Origin: Alphaproteobacteria bacterium
GTDB taxonomy: Bacteria; Myxococcota_A; UBA796; GCA-2862545
Assembly: GCA_020632915.1 (NCBI GenBank)
Contig: JACKEP010000007.1
Location: 186,001-250,000 of the forward strand
Direction: 5' to 3'
DNA length: 64,000 bases
Part shown: positions 1-8,333 of the stretch, piece after piece
How the letters are laid out: every line of letters begins with the position of its first letter
Position numbering within the stretch: the first letter of the stretch is position 1
Program-made: the position numbers and the translations under genes
Notes under the pieces: model-generated
Told to the model about the DNA's origin: nothing
What the model saw: only the letters and a program-made list of their open reading frames with translations
Database searches by the model: none

Positions 1-1155
1 GAGGTGCGCGAGCGGCCGACGGCCGGGGAGCTCGACGGCAAGCCCCACGACCGCCTGACGTGGCAGCAGGCCCTGTACGCCCGTGGCCTCGTGCGCTGGC
101 TGCCCCACCCCCGGCACCGGGTGGAGCTCGTCGTCACCCCGGACGTGACCTGGCGCACCGGCGACGAGCGCGACCAGGCCCCGGACGATCCCCGCGACGC
201 CTACGAGGCCGACCAGCGCCAGACGAAGGTGACCACGAGCCTCGGGTGGACCGGCGAGGTGGTCCGCGACCGCCTGGAGGTGAGCGCCGCGGTCACCTCC
301 TACGTGTACCGCGCGCGCATGTCGGGCCTGACCGCCGCCTACGCCTGGGAGACGCTGACCCGCGCCGAGGCGCCGTTCGGGGCGACGGCCGCCCTGCGCG
401 CCACCCTCGTGCCCCACCTGTTCCTCAAGGCCAGCTACCAGCGCGCCGTGCGGCTGCCGGGCCCCGACGAGGTGTTCGGCGACGGCATCCTCGTGTCCCC
501 CAACCTCGAGCTGGAGCCGGAGCGCTCCCACAACGCCAACCTGTCGCTGCAGCTGGTCGGCCAGGACAGCCCCGCGGGGCGCTTCGACGCCACGGTGCGC
601 GGCGCGGCGCGGTTCGCCGACCAGCTCGTCGTGCTGATGAGCCGCGACGTCACCCTGCAGTGGCAGAACGTGTTCCGGGCCCGGGCGCTGGCCGTGCACG
701 GCGCGCTCGCGTGGAGCGCCCCCGGGGACTGGGTGAGCCTGTCGGGCAGCACCAGCTGGCTCGACCTGCGCAACACCTCGGACGAGGGCCCGCTCGTCAC
801 CTACGCGGGCGACCGCGTGCCCAACCGGCCCTGGCTGCACGCCACCGGTCGCCTCGCCGTGCAGGTGCCCCACGTCGGCGTGGCCGCGTCCACCCTCGGG
901 CTGCACTGGACCACCCGCTACGTCCACGCCTTCTTCCGCGGCTGGCCGTCGGCCGGCCTGGCCGAGACCAAGCAGGTGATCCCGGCGCAGGTGGTCCACG
1001 ACGTCGGCGTGACGTGGAGCCTGCAGACCGCCCGCGACCTGCACCTCGTCGCCACGCTCGACCTGCACAACCTGCTCGACGGCAAGACCTTCGACGTCTT
1101 CGGCGTCCAGCGCCCCGGCCGGTCGGTGGCCGGCAAGCTCTCCCTGTCCTGGTGA
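1..1155 (+). CDS. TonB-dependent outer-membrane receptor, C-terminal part (5' end outside window)
   Basis: The frame is open from the first base, so the start and the plug domain lie upstream of the window. The visible 384 residues are the end of a beta-barrel: alternating polar/hydrophobic strands, an NPxLxLEPE-like segment near residue 170 (SPNLELEPERS) that is typical of TonB receptors, and a C-terminus LSLSW ending in an aromatic residue, as expected for Bam-dependent outer-membrane barrels. TonB receptors import iron-siderophores, other metals or cobalamin, driven by TonB-ExbBD. The next two genes (a PepSY membrane protein and a small membrane protein) are typical companions of ferric-siderophore receptors, so iron uptake is the best inference. 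The ligand cannot be read from the sequence. Confidence 0.85.
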   Translation, partial: EVRERPTAGELDGKPHDRLTWQQALYARGLVRWLPHPRHRVELVVTPDVTWRTGDERDQAPDDPRDAYEADQRQTKVTTSLGWTGEVVRDRLEVSAAVTSYVYRARMSGLTAAYAWETLTRAEAPFGATAALRATLVPHLFLKASYQRAVRLPGPDEVFGDGILVSPNLELEPERSHNANLSLQLVGQDSPAGRFDATVRGAARFADQLVVLMSRDVTLQWQNVFRARALAVHGALAWSAPGDWVSLSGSTSWLDLRNTSDEGPLVTYAGDRVPNRPWLHATGRLAVQVPHVGVAASTLGLHWTTRYVHAFFRGWPSAGLAETKQVIPAQVVHDVGVTWSLQTARDLHLVATLDLHNLLDGKTFDVFGVQRPGRSVAGKLSLSW

Positions 1156-1171
1156 TCGCTCCCCCCTCCAC

Positions 1172-1189
1172 GGCGGGGACCGCCCCGCC
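1172..1189. other. GC hairpin between receptor gene and PepSY gene
   Basis: A perfect 7-bp stem GGCGGGG / CCCCGCC with a 4-base loop (ACCG) lies 17 bases after the receptor stop and 12 bases before the next start codon. There is no T-run after it, so it is not a classic intrinsic terminator. It could lower read-through or stabilise the upstream mRNA end inside the operon. Confidence 0.4.
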
Positions 1190-1201
1190 TCCAGGTGCCC
1201 G

Positions 1202-2698
1202 ATGAACGCGACGCGCAAGCCCCACCCGCTCTCCCGCGACACCCTCGCGCTCGTGTGGGACGTCCACACCGCCGCAGGGGTGCTCGCCGCTCCGCTGCTC
1301 CTCGTCATCCTGGTGACGGCCACGGCGCTGCCGGTCCACGGCACGCTGATGGCCTGGGCCGACCCGTTCGTGCGCGCCGGCGCCGCGGGTCCTGGCCATG
1401 CGCACGTCCTCGACGGCGTCGGCGCCGTGCCCGTCGACGGCATCGAGCTGCACCTGCCCGGGGAGGCCGGCGGACTCGCCGAGCGCACCGTCGAGGCCAC
1501 CGACGGCACCGAGGTCGTGCGGTGGGTGGACGGGTCGACCGGCGCGTCGGTGCCGGAGCGCTCGCACATCGTCCGCGACCTGTACTACCTGCACTTCTTC
1601 TACCACCTGCCCAAGGGCGCCTGGCTCGCCGGCGGGGTGGGCCTGGTGCTGTCGCTGTCGCTGCTGACCGGGGTGGGCGTGCACCTGCGCGACCTGCTGC
1701 CCCAGCTCGGTCGCCTGCGACGACGGCCCGAGCGCGCCCGCCGTGCCGACCTGCACACCCTGCTGGGCACGGTGCTGTCGCTGCCGCTGGCCGTGGTGTC
1801 CGTGACCGGCGCGATGCTGTGCCTGGGGACGGTGTTCGCCGGCGCCCACGTCGTCACCACCTTCGCCGGCGACCGCGGCGCCGCCGCCCACGAGCTCGGC
1901 TACGACTGGGCGATCGCGGAGGGGGCGCCCACCACGGCGCCGCTGCCCGACGTCGACACGCTCATCGCCCGCGCGCGCGCCGAGCTGCCCGGCCTCGACC
2001 CCCACTGGATCAAGCTGTCCCACCCCGGCGCGGACGACGCCGTCGCCTACGTCTACGGCCACCTGCCGGGGCTGGCGCGGCTCGGGGCGCAGGTGGACCT
2101 GTCGCTGACCGACGACCGCGTGCTGCGCGTGGCCGCGCCGCGCACGGCCACCCCCACGGCCACGATCAACCGCTGGGGCGTCGCGCTGCACTTCGGCGAC
2201 TGGGGCGGGCTGGCGGTGCGGCTGGCCTACGTGCTGGTCGCCGTCGGCAGCGTGGCGCTCACCCTGTACGGCGTGGCCGTCTGGCGGCTGCGCCACCCCA
2301 CCGGCGCGTTCGCCCGTGGCGTGGAGGTGGCCACGGTGGTGGCGTCTGCCGGCCTGTTCGCCGCGCTGTCGGCCGCGCTGCTGTCGGCCCAGGCGCTGCC
2401 GCTCGACCTGCCCGGCCGCGGACCCTGGCAGACCGGCCTGTTGTTCGCCGTGTGGGGGCTGACGGTGCCGGTGGCGGCGAGGTGGCCCGCGCGCCGCGCT
2501 ACGGCGGCGCTGCTCACCGCTGCCGCCGCGTGGCTCGCCGTCGCCGCCGCGTGGAGCCTGCTCGCCACGGCGCCCGGACCCGCCGCGCTGCTCGCCTCGG
2601 GTCGGGTGGCGATGGTGGTCACGGACGGCGTGTTGCTGGCGGTGGCCGCCGCGGCCGCTCTCGGTGCCCGCCAGCTCGGCCAGGAGGTGACGCGATGA
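1202..2698 (+). CDS. PepSY-associated transmembrane protein (siderophore/iron-uptake companion)
   Basis: 498-residue inner-membrane protein of the PepSY-TM family. Members such as PiuB and FoxB sit beside ferric-siderophore receptors and are linked to reduction or handling of iron-siderophores at the cytoplasmic membrane. The N-terminus WDVHTAAGVLAAPLLLVI is the family's usual first helix, followed by a periplasmic domain. Later helices are near residues 140-160, 190-210 and 335-355, with several more in the C-terminal third. The segment HTLLGTVLSLPLAVVSVTG is characteristic. The ATG at 1202 has an AGGTG ribosome site just upstream. The gene follows the receptor by 46 bases and overlaps the next gene by 4 bases, so it lies in one operon with both. 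Confidence 0.85.
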   Translation: MNATRKPHPLSRDTLALVWDVHTAAGVLAAPLLLVILVTATALPVHGTLMAWADPFVRAGAAGPGHAHVLDGVGAVPVDGIELHLPGEAGGLAERTVEATDGTEVVRWVDGSTGASVPERSHIVRDLYYLHFFYHLPKGAWLAGGVGLVLSLSLLTGVGVHLRDLLPQLGRLRRRPERARRADLHTLLGTVLSLPLAVVSVTGAMLCLGTVFAGAHVVTTFAGDRGAAAHELGYDWAIAEGAPTTAPLPDVDTLIARARAELPGLDPHWIKLSHPGADDAVAYVYGHLPGLARLGAQVDLSLTDDRVLRVAAPRTATPTATINRWGVALHFGDWGGLAVRLAYVLVAVGSVALTLYGVAVWRLRHPTGAFARGVEVATVVASAGLFAALSAALLSAQALPLDLPGRGPWQTGLLFAVWGLTVPVAARWPARRATAALLTAAAAWLAVAAAWSLLATAPGPAALLASGRVAMVVTDGVLLAVAAAAALGARQLGQEVTR

Positions 2699-2964
2699 TC
2701 GGCCCGTGGAAGCGTCGCGACCACGGCCGCGGCCGCACGCTCGTCGCCGTGGTCGCGTCCGTCCCGCTCACCGTGGCGGGGAGCATCGTCGTCGCGCGCT
2801 GGCTGCCCGGGGGCGCCGAGCTGGCGTTCGCCGTGGCGTGGCTCGGTGCCTTCCTCGCGTGGCCGTGGGTGGTGCTCGGACTGCTCGCGCTGCGCGACGG
2901 GCGCCAGGCGGCGTGGGTCGCCGCCGGCGTGGGCTTCGTGCTGGGCGTGCTGTGCGTGGCGTAG
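2695..2964 (+). CDS. small integral membrane protein, DUF3649-like, iron-uptake operon
   Basis: 89 residues that start inside the stop of the PepSY gene (ATGA overlap, 4 bases), so translation is probably coupled. The protein is almost entirely three hydrophobic segments (about residues 15-35, 42-62, 70-88) after a short basic N-terminus. Small membrane proteins of the DUF3649 and DUF3325 groups occur in this position next to PepSY proteins and TonB receptors. The resemblance is by size, position and general helix pattern only. No catalytic residue is visible. Confidence 0.65.
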   Translation: MIGPWKRRDHGRGRTLVAVVASVPLTVAGSIVVARWLPGGAELAFAVAWLGAFLAWPWVVLGLLALRDGRQAAWVAAGVGFVLGVLCVA

Positions 2965-2967
2965 CGG

Positions 2968-3477
2968 TCAGCCCTCGCACAGGCCGTTGGTGACGTAGGC
3001 CTCGAGCGTCGCGGTGCACGACAGGTCCTGTCCGGTGCCGACCACCAGGTCGCAGGCCTGCTTCTCCGGGCCGGTCAGGGTGTCGCAGCACGCCGCGAGC
3101 TCGGCGCAGGGGCCGGTGGCGTCGTTCGTGTCCGTGGTGTCGGTCGTGTCCGTGGTGTCGGTCGTGTCCGTGGTGTCGTCGGAGTCGTCGCACGTGCTGT
3201 TGCACGTCTCCGGGAAGCCCTGGGCGAGCTCCTCGCACGTCGACGTCTCGAAGGCGTCGATGCACTGGTCGGCCTCGGTCTGGTCCACGTCGCAGCTGTC
3301 GTCGGCGGTCACGGTGCAGCTGTCGACACAGGCGTCCTCGGACATGCCGCCGATCAGGTCGCAGCTGACGAGCTTGGCGCAGCTGGTCTCGCAGTAGCGG
3401 GCGACCTGCTGCTCGGAGGTGGCGCCCCCGCAGGCGGCGGCGAGCATCAGGGACAGGACGGTCAGGGTGCGGTGCAT
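2968..3477 (-). CDS. Cys-rich lipoprotein with Asp-Thr linker
   Basis: 169 residues. The N-terminus MHRTLTVLSLMLAAACGG is a lipoprotein signal peptide with lipobox LAAAC (Cys16), so the protein is lipid-anchored. After it comes a Cys-rich domain with about eight cysteines (YCETSCAKLVSCD, DACVDSC, CDVDQTEADQC, TCEELAQGF, CNSTC), a D/T-only linker (about residues 100-117), then a second Cys-containing segment (CAELAACCDTL). This Cys spacing is common in myxobacterial lipoproteins of unknown function. The D/T linker is encoded by an 18-bp tandem repeat. The gene is divergent from the regulator at 3574 with 96 bases between them, so that regulator may control it. No function is assigned. Confidence 0.8.
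   Translation of the reverse strand: MHRTLTVLSLMLAAACGGATSEQQVARYCETSCAKLVSCDLIGGMSEDACVDSCTVTADDSCDVDQTEADQCIDAFETSTCEELAQGFPETCNSTCDDSDDTTDTTDTTDTTDTTDTNDATGPCAELAACCDTLTGPEKQACDLVVGTGQDLSCTATLEAYVTNGLCEG
3128..3177. repeat. 18-bp tandem repeat inside the Cys-rich lipoprotein gene
   Basis: About 2.8 copies of GTGTCCGTGGTGTCGGTC (copies begin at 3128, 3146 and 3164). On the coding (minus) strand it encodes Asp-Thr-Thr repeats. Near-identical copies suggest that slipped-strand expansion and contraction can change linker length. Confidence 0.85.
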
Positions 3478-3573
3478 GGATTCCCCCAGGGATGGCAGCG
3501 CAGGAGTGGCCCGTTCGCGCCGCGCGTTCCGTCGCAGGTGTGTCGCAGCCCGGTCGCGACGATAGGCCCACGC

Positions 3574-5910
3574 ATGCGACGGACGTGGCCGGTCGACCGT
3601 GGGGAGGTGGACCTCGACCGCCAGGAGGTGCGTCGTGGCGACGCCGTCGTGGCGCTCACCCCGCAGGAGGTGGCGCTGTTCGAGGCGCTGGTCGCCGCCC
3701 AGGGGCGCACGGTCGATCGCGACACGCTGCTCGTGCGGGTGTGGGGCTTTCCCAAGGCCGTGCGCACCCGCGCCGTCGACCACGCGATGTCCCGGCTCCG
3801 GGCCAAGGTCGAGGACGACCCCACTGCGCCACGCTGTCTCGTGGGCGTGCGCGGCGTCGGCTACCGCTACGAGCCCCCAGCGGAAGACGACGTGCTCGTC
3901 GGGCGCCGCGCCGACCGGGCCGCGCTGGAGGCGGCGTGCGCAACCGCCTCGCGGGTGACGCTCGTGGGTCCGGCCGGGGTCGGCAAGACCGCGCTGGCCA
4001 GCGCGTGGGCCGCCGACGTCGGCGCGCTGGTGGTGCCGCTGGAGCCGGTGGAGGGCGAGGGTGTCGTCGACGCCGTCGCGCACGCGGCGCGGGTGCCCGC
4101 GGGGCTCGGCCCGGACGCAAGCGCGCGGGTCGGTCGTGCCCTCGCCGCGCGCGGGGTCGCCGCGGTGGTGCTCGACGCCGCCGAACACGTCGAGGACGCC
4201 GTCCGCACCCTGCTCGACACCTGGGCGGACGCTGCGCCAACGCTGCGGGTCGTGGTCACGTCCCACGGCCCGCTCGACGTCGCGGGCGAGCGGGTGGTCA
4301 CCCTGCAGCCGCTCCCGCCACAGGACGGCGCGACGCTGCTCGCCCGCGCGCTCGCCGACGTCGGTGTGGCGTCGGTGCCACCCACCGCCGTCCTCGCCTC
4401 GTGGTCAGCCCACCTGGACGGCCTGCCGCTCGCGCTCACGCTGCTCGCGGGACGCGCCCGGGTGGTCGGCGTCGACGACCTCGGCGAGCTGGCCCGCCAC
4501 CCCGACGCGCTGCGCAGCGACGGCAAGGACGCCAGCGCGGAGGCCGCGGCCACGCGCACGTGGGCGAGCCTGCCCCCCGCGCTGCGCGGGGTCCTGTCGG
4601 CCGCGTGCCTGTTCGGCGCACCGCCGGCCCCGTCGGTGCTCGCGCGCCTCGTCGACGCCCCCGCGGCCACCGTGCAGGCCCACCTCGACGCCCTGGCCCA
4701 GCGCGCGATCTGGCGGTCGCCCCATGGCGCGCTCGCGGCCGTGCGCGCCGTCGCGCGTCGTGCCGCGGGCGACACGCTCGTGCACGCCCAGGCACGCCAC
4801 GTCGCCACCCACCCCGCCACCGTCGACGACCGCATCGCGGCGGCGCGGCGGGTGTCGGAGGCGGATCCGGACCTCGCGTGGACGCTGCTGGCGCTGGCCA
4901 CACGCACGATGCTCCGGGAGGGTCCGCTCCGTCCGTCCCTGGCCGACGCGCTGGTCGCCTGGGCGGCCGCCGACCCGTCGCGGGGGCCACGGTCGGCCGA
5001 GGCCCACCTGCTCCGCGGCGCCGTCCGCACGCTCACGGGCGACGTGGCCGGTGCCGAGGCCGACCTGTCGACGGCCTGTGGGTCGCCCGACGTCCGGGCG
5101 GAGGCCCTCGCGCGGCGCGGGTGGCTCGCCGCGCTGCAGGGCGACGTCGCCGCAGCCGAAGGCCACCTCGCCGCGGCCCTCGACGGCGCGCGCGCCACCG
5201 GCCGGCTCGAGGTCGAGGCGATGACGTGCGTGCGCTGGGGCAGCGTCCGCCACTTCGCGGGCGACCCGGCGGGCGCGCTCGGGCACCTGCAGGCGGCCGT
5301 GGGCCTGTACGAAGCGCTCGACGAGCCCGTGGAGGCGCGGCGCGCGCGGTCGTCGGCGGGCTTGATGTGGCTCGAGCTCGGCGACCCTGCCCGCGCCGAG
5401 GCCGACCTCGTCGCCGCCCTCGACGGGGACCGGGCCGCTGGCATCCTCGGCGCCGTCCCCCAGCACCTCCTCAACCTGGGCGGCGTCGCGCTCGACGCCG
5501 GGGACGTCGCGACGGCGCTCGATCGGCTGCGTCAGGCGGAGCGGCTCGCCCGCGAGGTCGGCGACGTGGCGGTCGAAGGCCAGGCCACGCTGTCGCGTGG
5601 GCTCGCCGAGCTGCTCGACGGGCAGCCGGCCGCCGCCCTGGCCACCCTCGCCGCGGCCCGCGCCCGCCTCGCCCAGGCGGATCGGCCCGTCCTGGTCGCG
5701 CTCGCCTGGGCGTGGACGGCGGTGGCGTGCTGGCGGCGCGACGCCCCCGCGGCCGCCCGGGACGCCCTCGCACGGAGCCGTGAGGTGCCCGTCCCCGGCG
5801 TGGTCCGCGACGCCGTGGACGTCGTGGCCACCGCGATCGACGCCGGCATGACGGCAGTCCCCGCCGACGCGCCGAGCCTCGTGCGCATCGCGGCGCGTGT
5901 GGTGGGATGA
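3574..5910 (+). CDS. winged-helix / STAND-type ATPase / TPR transcriptional regulator
   Basis: 778 residues. Residues 1-97 form an OmpR/PhoB-type winged helix (LTPQEVALFEALVAAQGRTV, recognition helix RTRAVDHAMSRLRAKV, wing GVRGVGYRYEP). Residues 105-400 are an NTPase with Walker A GPAGVGKTAL near residue 132 and a Walker B-like VVLDAAEHVED near 192, followed by an LDGLPLALTLLAGRARV segment typical of AfsR/MalT-like NTPases. Residues 440-770 are helical TPR-like repeats rich in Ala. There is no receiver domain, so the input probably acts through the NTPase/TPR half. The start at 3574 is chosen because the winged helix begins there. It is divergent from the Cys-rich lipoprotein, its likeliest target. 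The signal is unknown. Confidence 0.8.
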   Translation: MRRTWPVDRGEVDLDRQEVRRGDAVVALTPQEVALFEALVAAQGRTVDRDTLLVRVWGFPKAVRTRAVDHAMSRLRAKVEDDPTAPRCLVGVRGVGYRYEPPAEDDVLVGRRADRAALEAACATASRVTLVGPAGVGKTALASAWAADVGALVVPLEPVEGEGVVDAVAHAARVPAGLGPDASARVGRALAARGVAAVVLDAAEHVEDAVRTLLDTWADAAPTLRVVVTSHGPLDVAGERVVTLQPLPPQDGATLLARALADVGVASVPPTAVLASWSAHLDGLPLALTLLAGRARVVGVDDLGELARHPDALRSDGKDASAEAAATRTWASLPPALRGVLSAACLFGAPPAPSVLARLVDAPAATVQAHLDALAQRAIWRSPHGALAAVRAVARRAAGDTLVHAQARHVATHPATVDDRIAAARRVSEADPDLAWTLLALATRTMLREGPLRPSLADALVAWAAADPSRGPRSAEAHLLRGAVRTLTGDVAGAEADLSTACGSPDVRAEALARRGWLAALQGDVAAAEGHLAAALDGARATGRLEVEAMTCVRWGSVRHFAGDPAGALGHLQAAVGLYEALDEPVEARRARSSAGLMWLELGDPARAEADLVAALDGDRAAGILGAVPQHLLNLGGVALDAGDVATALDRLRQAERLAREVGDVAVEGQATLSRGLAELLDGQPAAALATLAAARARLAQADRPVLVALAWAWTAVACWRRDAPAAARDALARSREVPVPGVVRDAVDVVATAIDAGMTAVPADAPSLVRIAARVVG

Positions 5911-5949
5911 GCGCTCGGGGCGGCCCGACGCCGGTGCACCCCCGCGGCG

Positions 5950-6795
5950 TCAGAACTGCCAGGCCGCCGAGCCCTGCACGGCCGGGCCGACCCCCCAACC
6001 GGCCACCACGGCGCCGCCGCCCACGCTGAAGCGCAGGTGGTCCTTCATCGCCGACAGCACCACCGTGGGGCCGACGTAGTGGCGCCCTCCGCCGTCTGCG
6101 GCGTCCTCGTCGTCGGGCTTCTCCTCGAGCTCGACGCCCGCGTACTCCACGCCGGCGCGCAGCCACGGCGTGGCCCGCACGAGCGTGCCCGCGCTCACCC
6201 GCACGTCGACGGGATCGCGCTCAGGCTCGAAGACGTGCGCCAACCGCGCGTTGACCGTGACGTCGACACGGCCCGCCTCGCCGGCGAAGGCGAGCACACC
6301 GGTGAGCGCGTGGAAGCCGCGCGCGTCGACGGCCCAGCCCGCCCCGAGCGTGAGCTGGACGGGCAGCGACAGCCGCTCGGGGATCGTGGCCACGCGCACC
6401 TCGGCGCGACCCTCGACGAGGCCGAACGTGCCCTGGCGATCGCCGAGGCGGACGCCGGTCTCGAGCTGCACGCCGCCGCCGAGGCCCACGGCGCTCTCCC
6501 ACCACGCCGTGCCGCGGTCGGTGGCGTCGCGCGCGCGCTCCTCCAGCGCCTCTTCCAGGTCGTCCGGATCGAGGTCGTCGGCGTCGAGCTCCGGCGGCGC
6601 CAGGCCGTCGAAGCCCCCGCCGAGCTCGATCGCGAACGAGCCCTGGGCCAGCGCCCGGGGGCTCGTCGACATCAGGTAGGGCTGGTAGGGCCCCGTCACG
6701 ACCGGCTCGGACGGCCGCACCACGGTCGCGTCGTCCCCGGCCACGGCGACACCGGCCACCAGCCCCAGCGTCCACACCCAGCGCGCGCCGCCCAT
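5950..6795 (-). CDS. predicted outer-membrane beta-barrel protein
   Basis: 281 residues with a signal peptide (WVWTLGLVAGVAVAG, cleavage near residue 19). An acidic stretch DADDLDPDDLEEALEERARD lies near residues 74-93, and the second half has amphipathic strands of alternating residues (e.g. RVDVTVNARLAHVF, LRAGVEYAGVEL). The last residues GSAAWQF end in Phe, the usual beta-barrel terminal signature. The size fits a 10-12-stranded porin-like or transporter barrel. I recognise no specific family. It ends 39 bases from the regulator gene on the other strand, convergent with it. Confidence 0.65.
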   Translation of the reverse strand: MGGARWVWTLGLVAGVAVAGDDATVVRPSEPVVTGPYQPYLMSTSPRALAQGSFAIELGGGFDGLAPPELDADDLDPDDLEEALEERARDATDRGTAWWESAVGLGGGVQLETGVRLGDRQGTFGLVEGRAEVRVATIPERLSLPVQLTLGAGWAVDARGFHALTGVLAFAGEAGRVDVTVNARLAHVFEPERDPVDVRVSAGTLVRATPWLRAGVEYAGVELEEKPDDEDAADGGGRHYVGPTVVLSAMKDHLRFSVGGGAVVAGWGVGPAVQGSAAWQF

Positions 6796-6869
6796 CGGTC
6801 CTCCGCCCGTTGCGCAGGACCCTACCCGAAGCGCTGCAGCGCTGTGCAACCGTCCGGCAAACCCTCGAC

Positions 6870-7853
6870 CTACCGCTGCACGCCGGACATGTCGGGGTAC
6901 CGCAGGCCGACCACGGCCTGGCCGAGGGCGTCGAGGGTGCCGAGCTCGTCGGGGGTGAGCGTGACCTCGAGGGCCGCCACGTTGCTCTCCAGGTAGGTCA
7001 GCCGCTTGGTGCCGGGGATCGGCACGACGTCGGCGCCGCGGGCGTGCACCCACGCCAGCGCCACCTGGGCGGGCGTGGCCCCGTGGGCCTCGGCGACGGC
7101 CTGCACGCCCCGCACGATCGCCAGGTTGGCGGCGAACGCCTCCTCGGCGAACCGCGGGTTGTGCTGGCGGTAGTCGCCCTCGGGCAGGTCCTCGCGGGAC
7201 TGGAACGCGCCGGACAGGAAGCCGCGCCCGAGCGGGCTGTAGGCCACGATGCCCACGCCGTGGGCCCGCGCCGCCTGGAGCGGTCCGTTGGTGATGTCCT
7301 GGGTCCAGATGCTCCACTCCGACTGCAGCGCGCTGATCGGGTGGACGGCGCACGCGCGCCGGATCGTGTCGGCGCCGGCCTCGGACAGGCCGAGGTAGCG
7401 CACCTTGCCCTCCTTCACGAGCTCGGCCATCGCGCCGACCGTCTCCTCGATCGGGGTCTGGGGGTCGACGCGGTGCTGGTAGTACAGGTCGATCGTGTCG
7501 ACGCCCAGGCGCCGCAGGCTCGCCTCGCAGGCCTGCTTGACGTAGGCGGCGTCGCCCCGCAGCCCCTTCCAGCTGCCGTCGGCCTCGCGGACCACCGAGA
7601 ACTTCGTGGCGATCACGGCCTGGTCGCGGCGGTCGGCGATCGCGCGCCCGACGAGCTCCTCGTTGGTGAACGGGCCGTACATGTCGGCGGTGTCGAGCAG
7701 GGTGACGCCCAGCTCCAGCGCCCGGTGGATGACGGCGATCGAGGTCTTCTCGTCGCCGCCGGTGGTGTAGAAGTCGCTCATCCCCATGCAGCCGAGGCCC
7801 TGGGCCCCCACCACGAGTCCCTGGGTGCCGAGCGTTCGCGTGGCGATCGTCAT
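6870..7853 (-). CDS. aldo/keto reductase (AKR13-like)
   Basis: 327 residues, full length for an NADPH-dependent aldo/keto reductase (TIM barrel). Visible family features are the N-terminal strand RTLGTQGLVVGAQGLGCMGMS, the catalytic Asp/Tyr motif LLDTADMYG (residues 52-60), the Lys strand VIATKF, the His position in LYYQHRVDP, and the C-terminal NADP site VVPIPGTKRLTYLESN. Such enzymes reduce aldehydes and ketones. The gene overlaps the upstream MerR gene by 4 bases (ATGA), so the two form an operon and the reductase is the regulator's obvious target, suggesting induction by an electrophile or aldehyde. Confidence 0.9.
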   Translation of the reverse strand: MTIATRTLGTQGLVVGAQGLGCMGMSDFYTTGGDEKTSIAVIHRALELGVTLLDTADMYGPFTNEELVGRAIADRRDQAVIATKFSVVREADGSWKGLRGDAAYVKQACEASLRRLGVDTIDLYYQHRVDPQTPIEETVGAMAELVKEGKVRYLGLSEAGADTIRRACAVHPISALQSEWSIWTQDITNGPLQAARAHGVGIVAYSPLGRGFLSGAFQSREDLPEGDYRQHNPRFAEEAFAANLAIVRGVQAVAEAHGATPAQVALAWVHARGADVVPIPGTKRLTYLESNVAALEVTLTPDELGTLDALGQAVVGLRYPDMSGVQR

Positions 7854-8209
7854 GTCATGCCTCCGTCGCGGTAGAGCGCGATCTTGTAGTCCAGGGCGGA
7901 CAGGTGCTCGGTGAGCTCGGCGATGCGCGCCACCACCTCGTCGCGGTGGGCCTCCAGCATCGCCTGGCGCGCGGCCTGGGTGTGCGGCCCCTGCCGGACG
8001 AGCCGCGCGTACGCGGTCATCTGGTGGATGTGCATCCCGGTGCGCCGCAGCTTGAGCAGGAACTCCAGCCAGCGCAGGTCCTGGTCGCCGTACTGGCGGT
8101 GACCGGCCCCGTCGCGGGTGACGTCCTCGATCAGCCCGATGCGCTCGTAGTAGCGGAGCGTGTCGGCCGACAGGCCGGTGCGTGCCGCCGCGTCGCGGAT
8201 GCCCACCAT
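7850..8209 (-). CDS. MerR-family transcriptional regulator
   Basis: 119 residues. The N-terminal MerR winged helix is clear: IRDAAARTGLSADTLRYYERIGLI then the wing RQYGDQDLRWLEFLLKLRRTGM. It continues into a long dimerisation helix and a short C-terminal tail. No cysteines are present, so it is not a metal sensor of the MerR/CueR/SoxR kind; it resembles AdhR/NmlR-like regulators next to aldehyde-metabolism genes. The ATG at 8209 is chosen because the conserved domain starts immediately. It is translationally coupled to the reductase gene. A MerR-type promoter with a 19-bp spacer lies about 60 bases upstream. Confidence 0.9.
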   Translation of the reverse strand: MVGIRDAAARTGLSADTLRYYERIGLIEDVTRDGAGHRQYGDQDLRWLEFLLKLRRTGMHIHQMTAYARLVRQGPHTQAARQAMLEAHRDEVVARIAELTEHLSALDYKIALYRDGGMT

Positions 8210-8261
8210 CGCAACCCCCGTCCCTCGCCGGCAGCGCAGGACCGCGCCCGCCGACCCGGAC

Positions 8262-8292
8262 GACGTAGCCCTTGGAGTGCGCTCCAACGCAA
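8262..8292 (-). promoter_or_regulatory. MerR-type promoter with operator in a 19-bp spacer
   Basis: On the minus strand, -35 TTGCGT (8292-8287) and -10 TACGTC (8267-8262) are separated by 19 bases, the overlong spacing used by MerR-family regulators. Inside the spacer region sits the perfect palindrome TTGGAG-TGCG-CTCCAA (8272-8287). It drives the MerR-reductase operon, whose first ATG is at 8209. Confidence 0.7.
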
Positions 8293-8333
8293 CCACGCGG
8301 CGACAGATGGTGACAGTCCCGCGCCCGGCGGCC

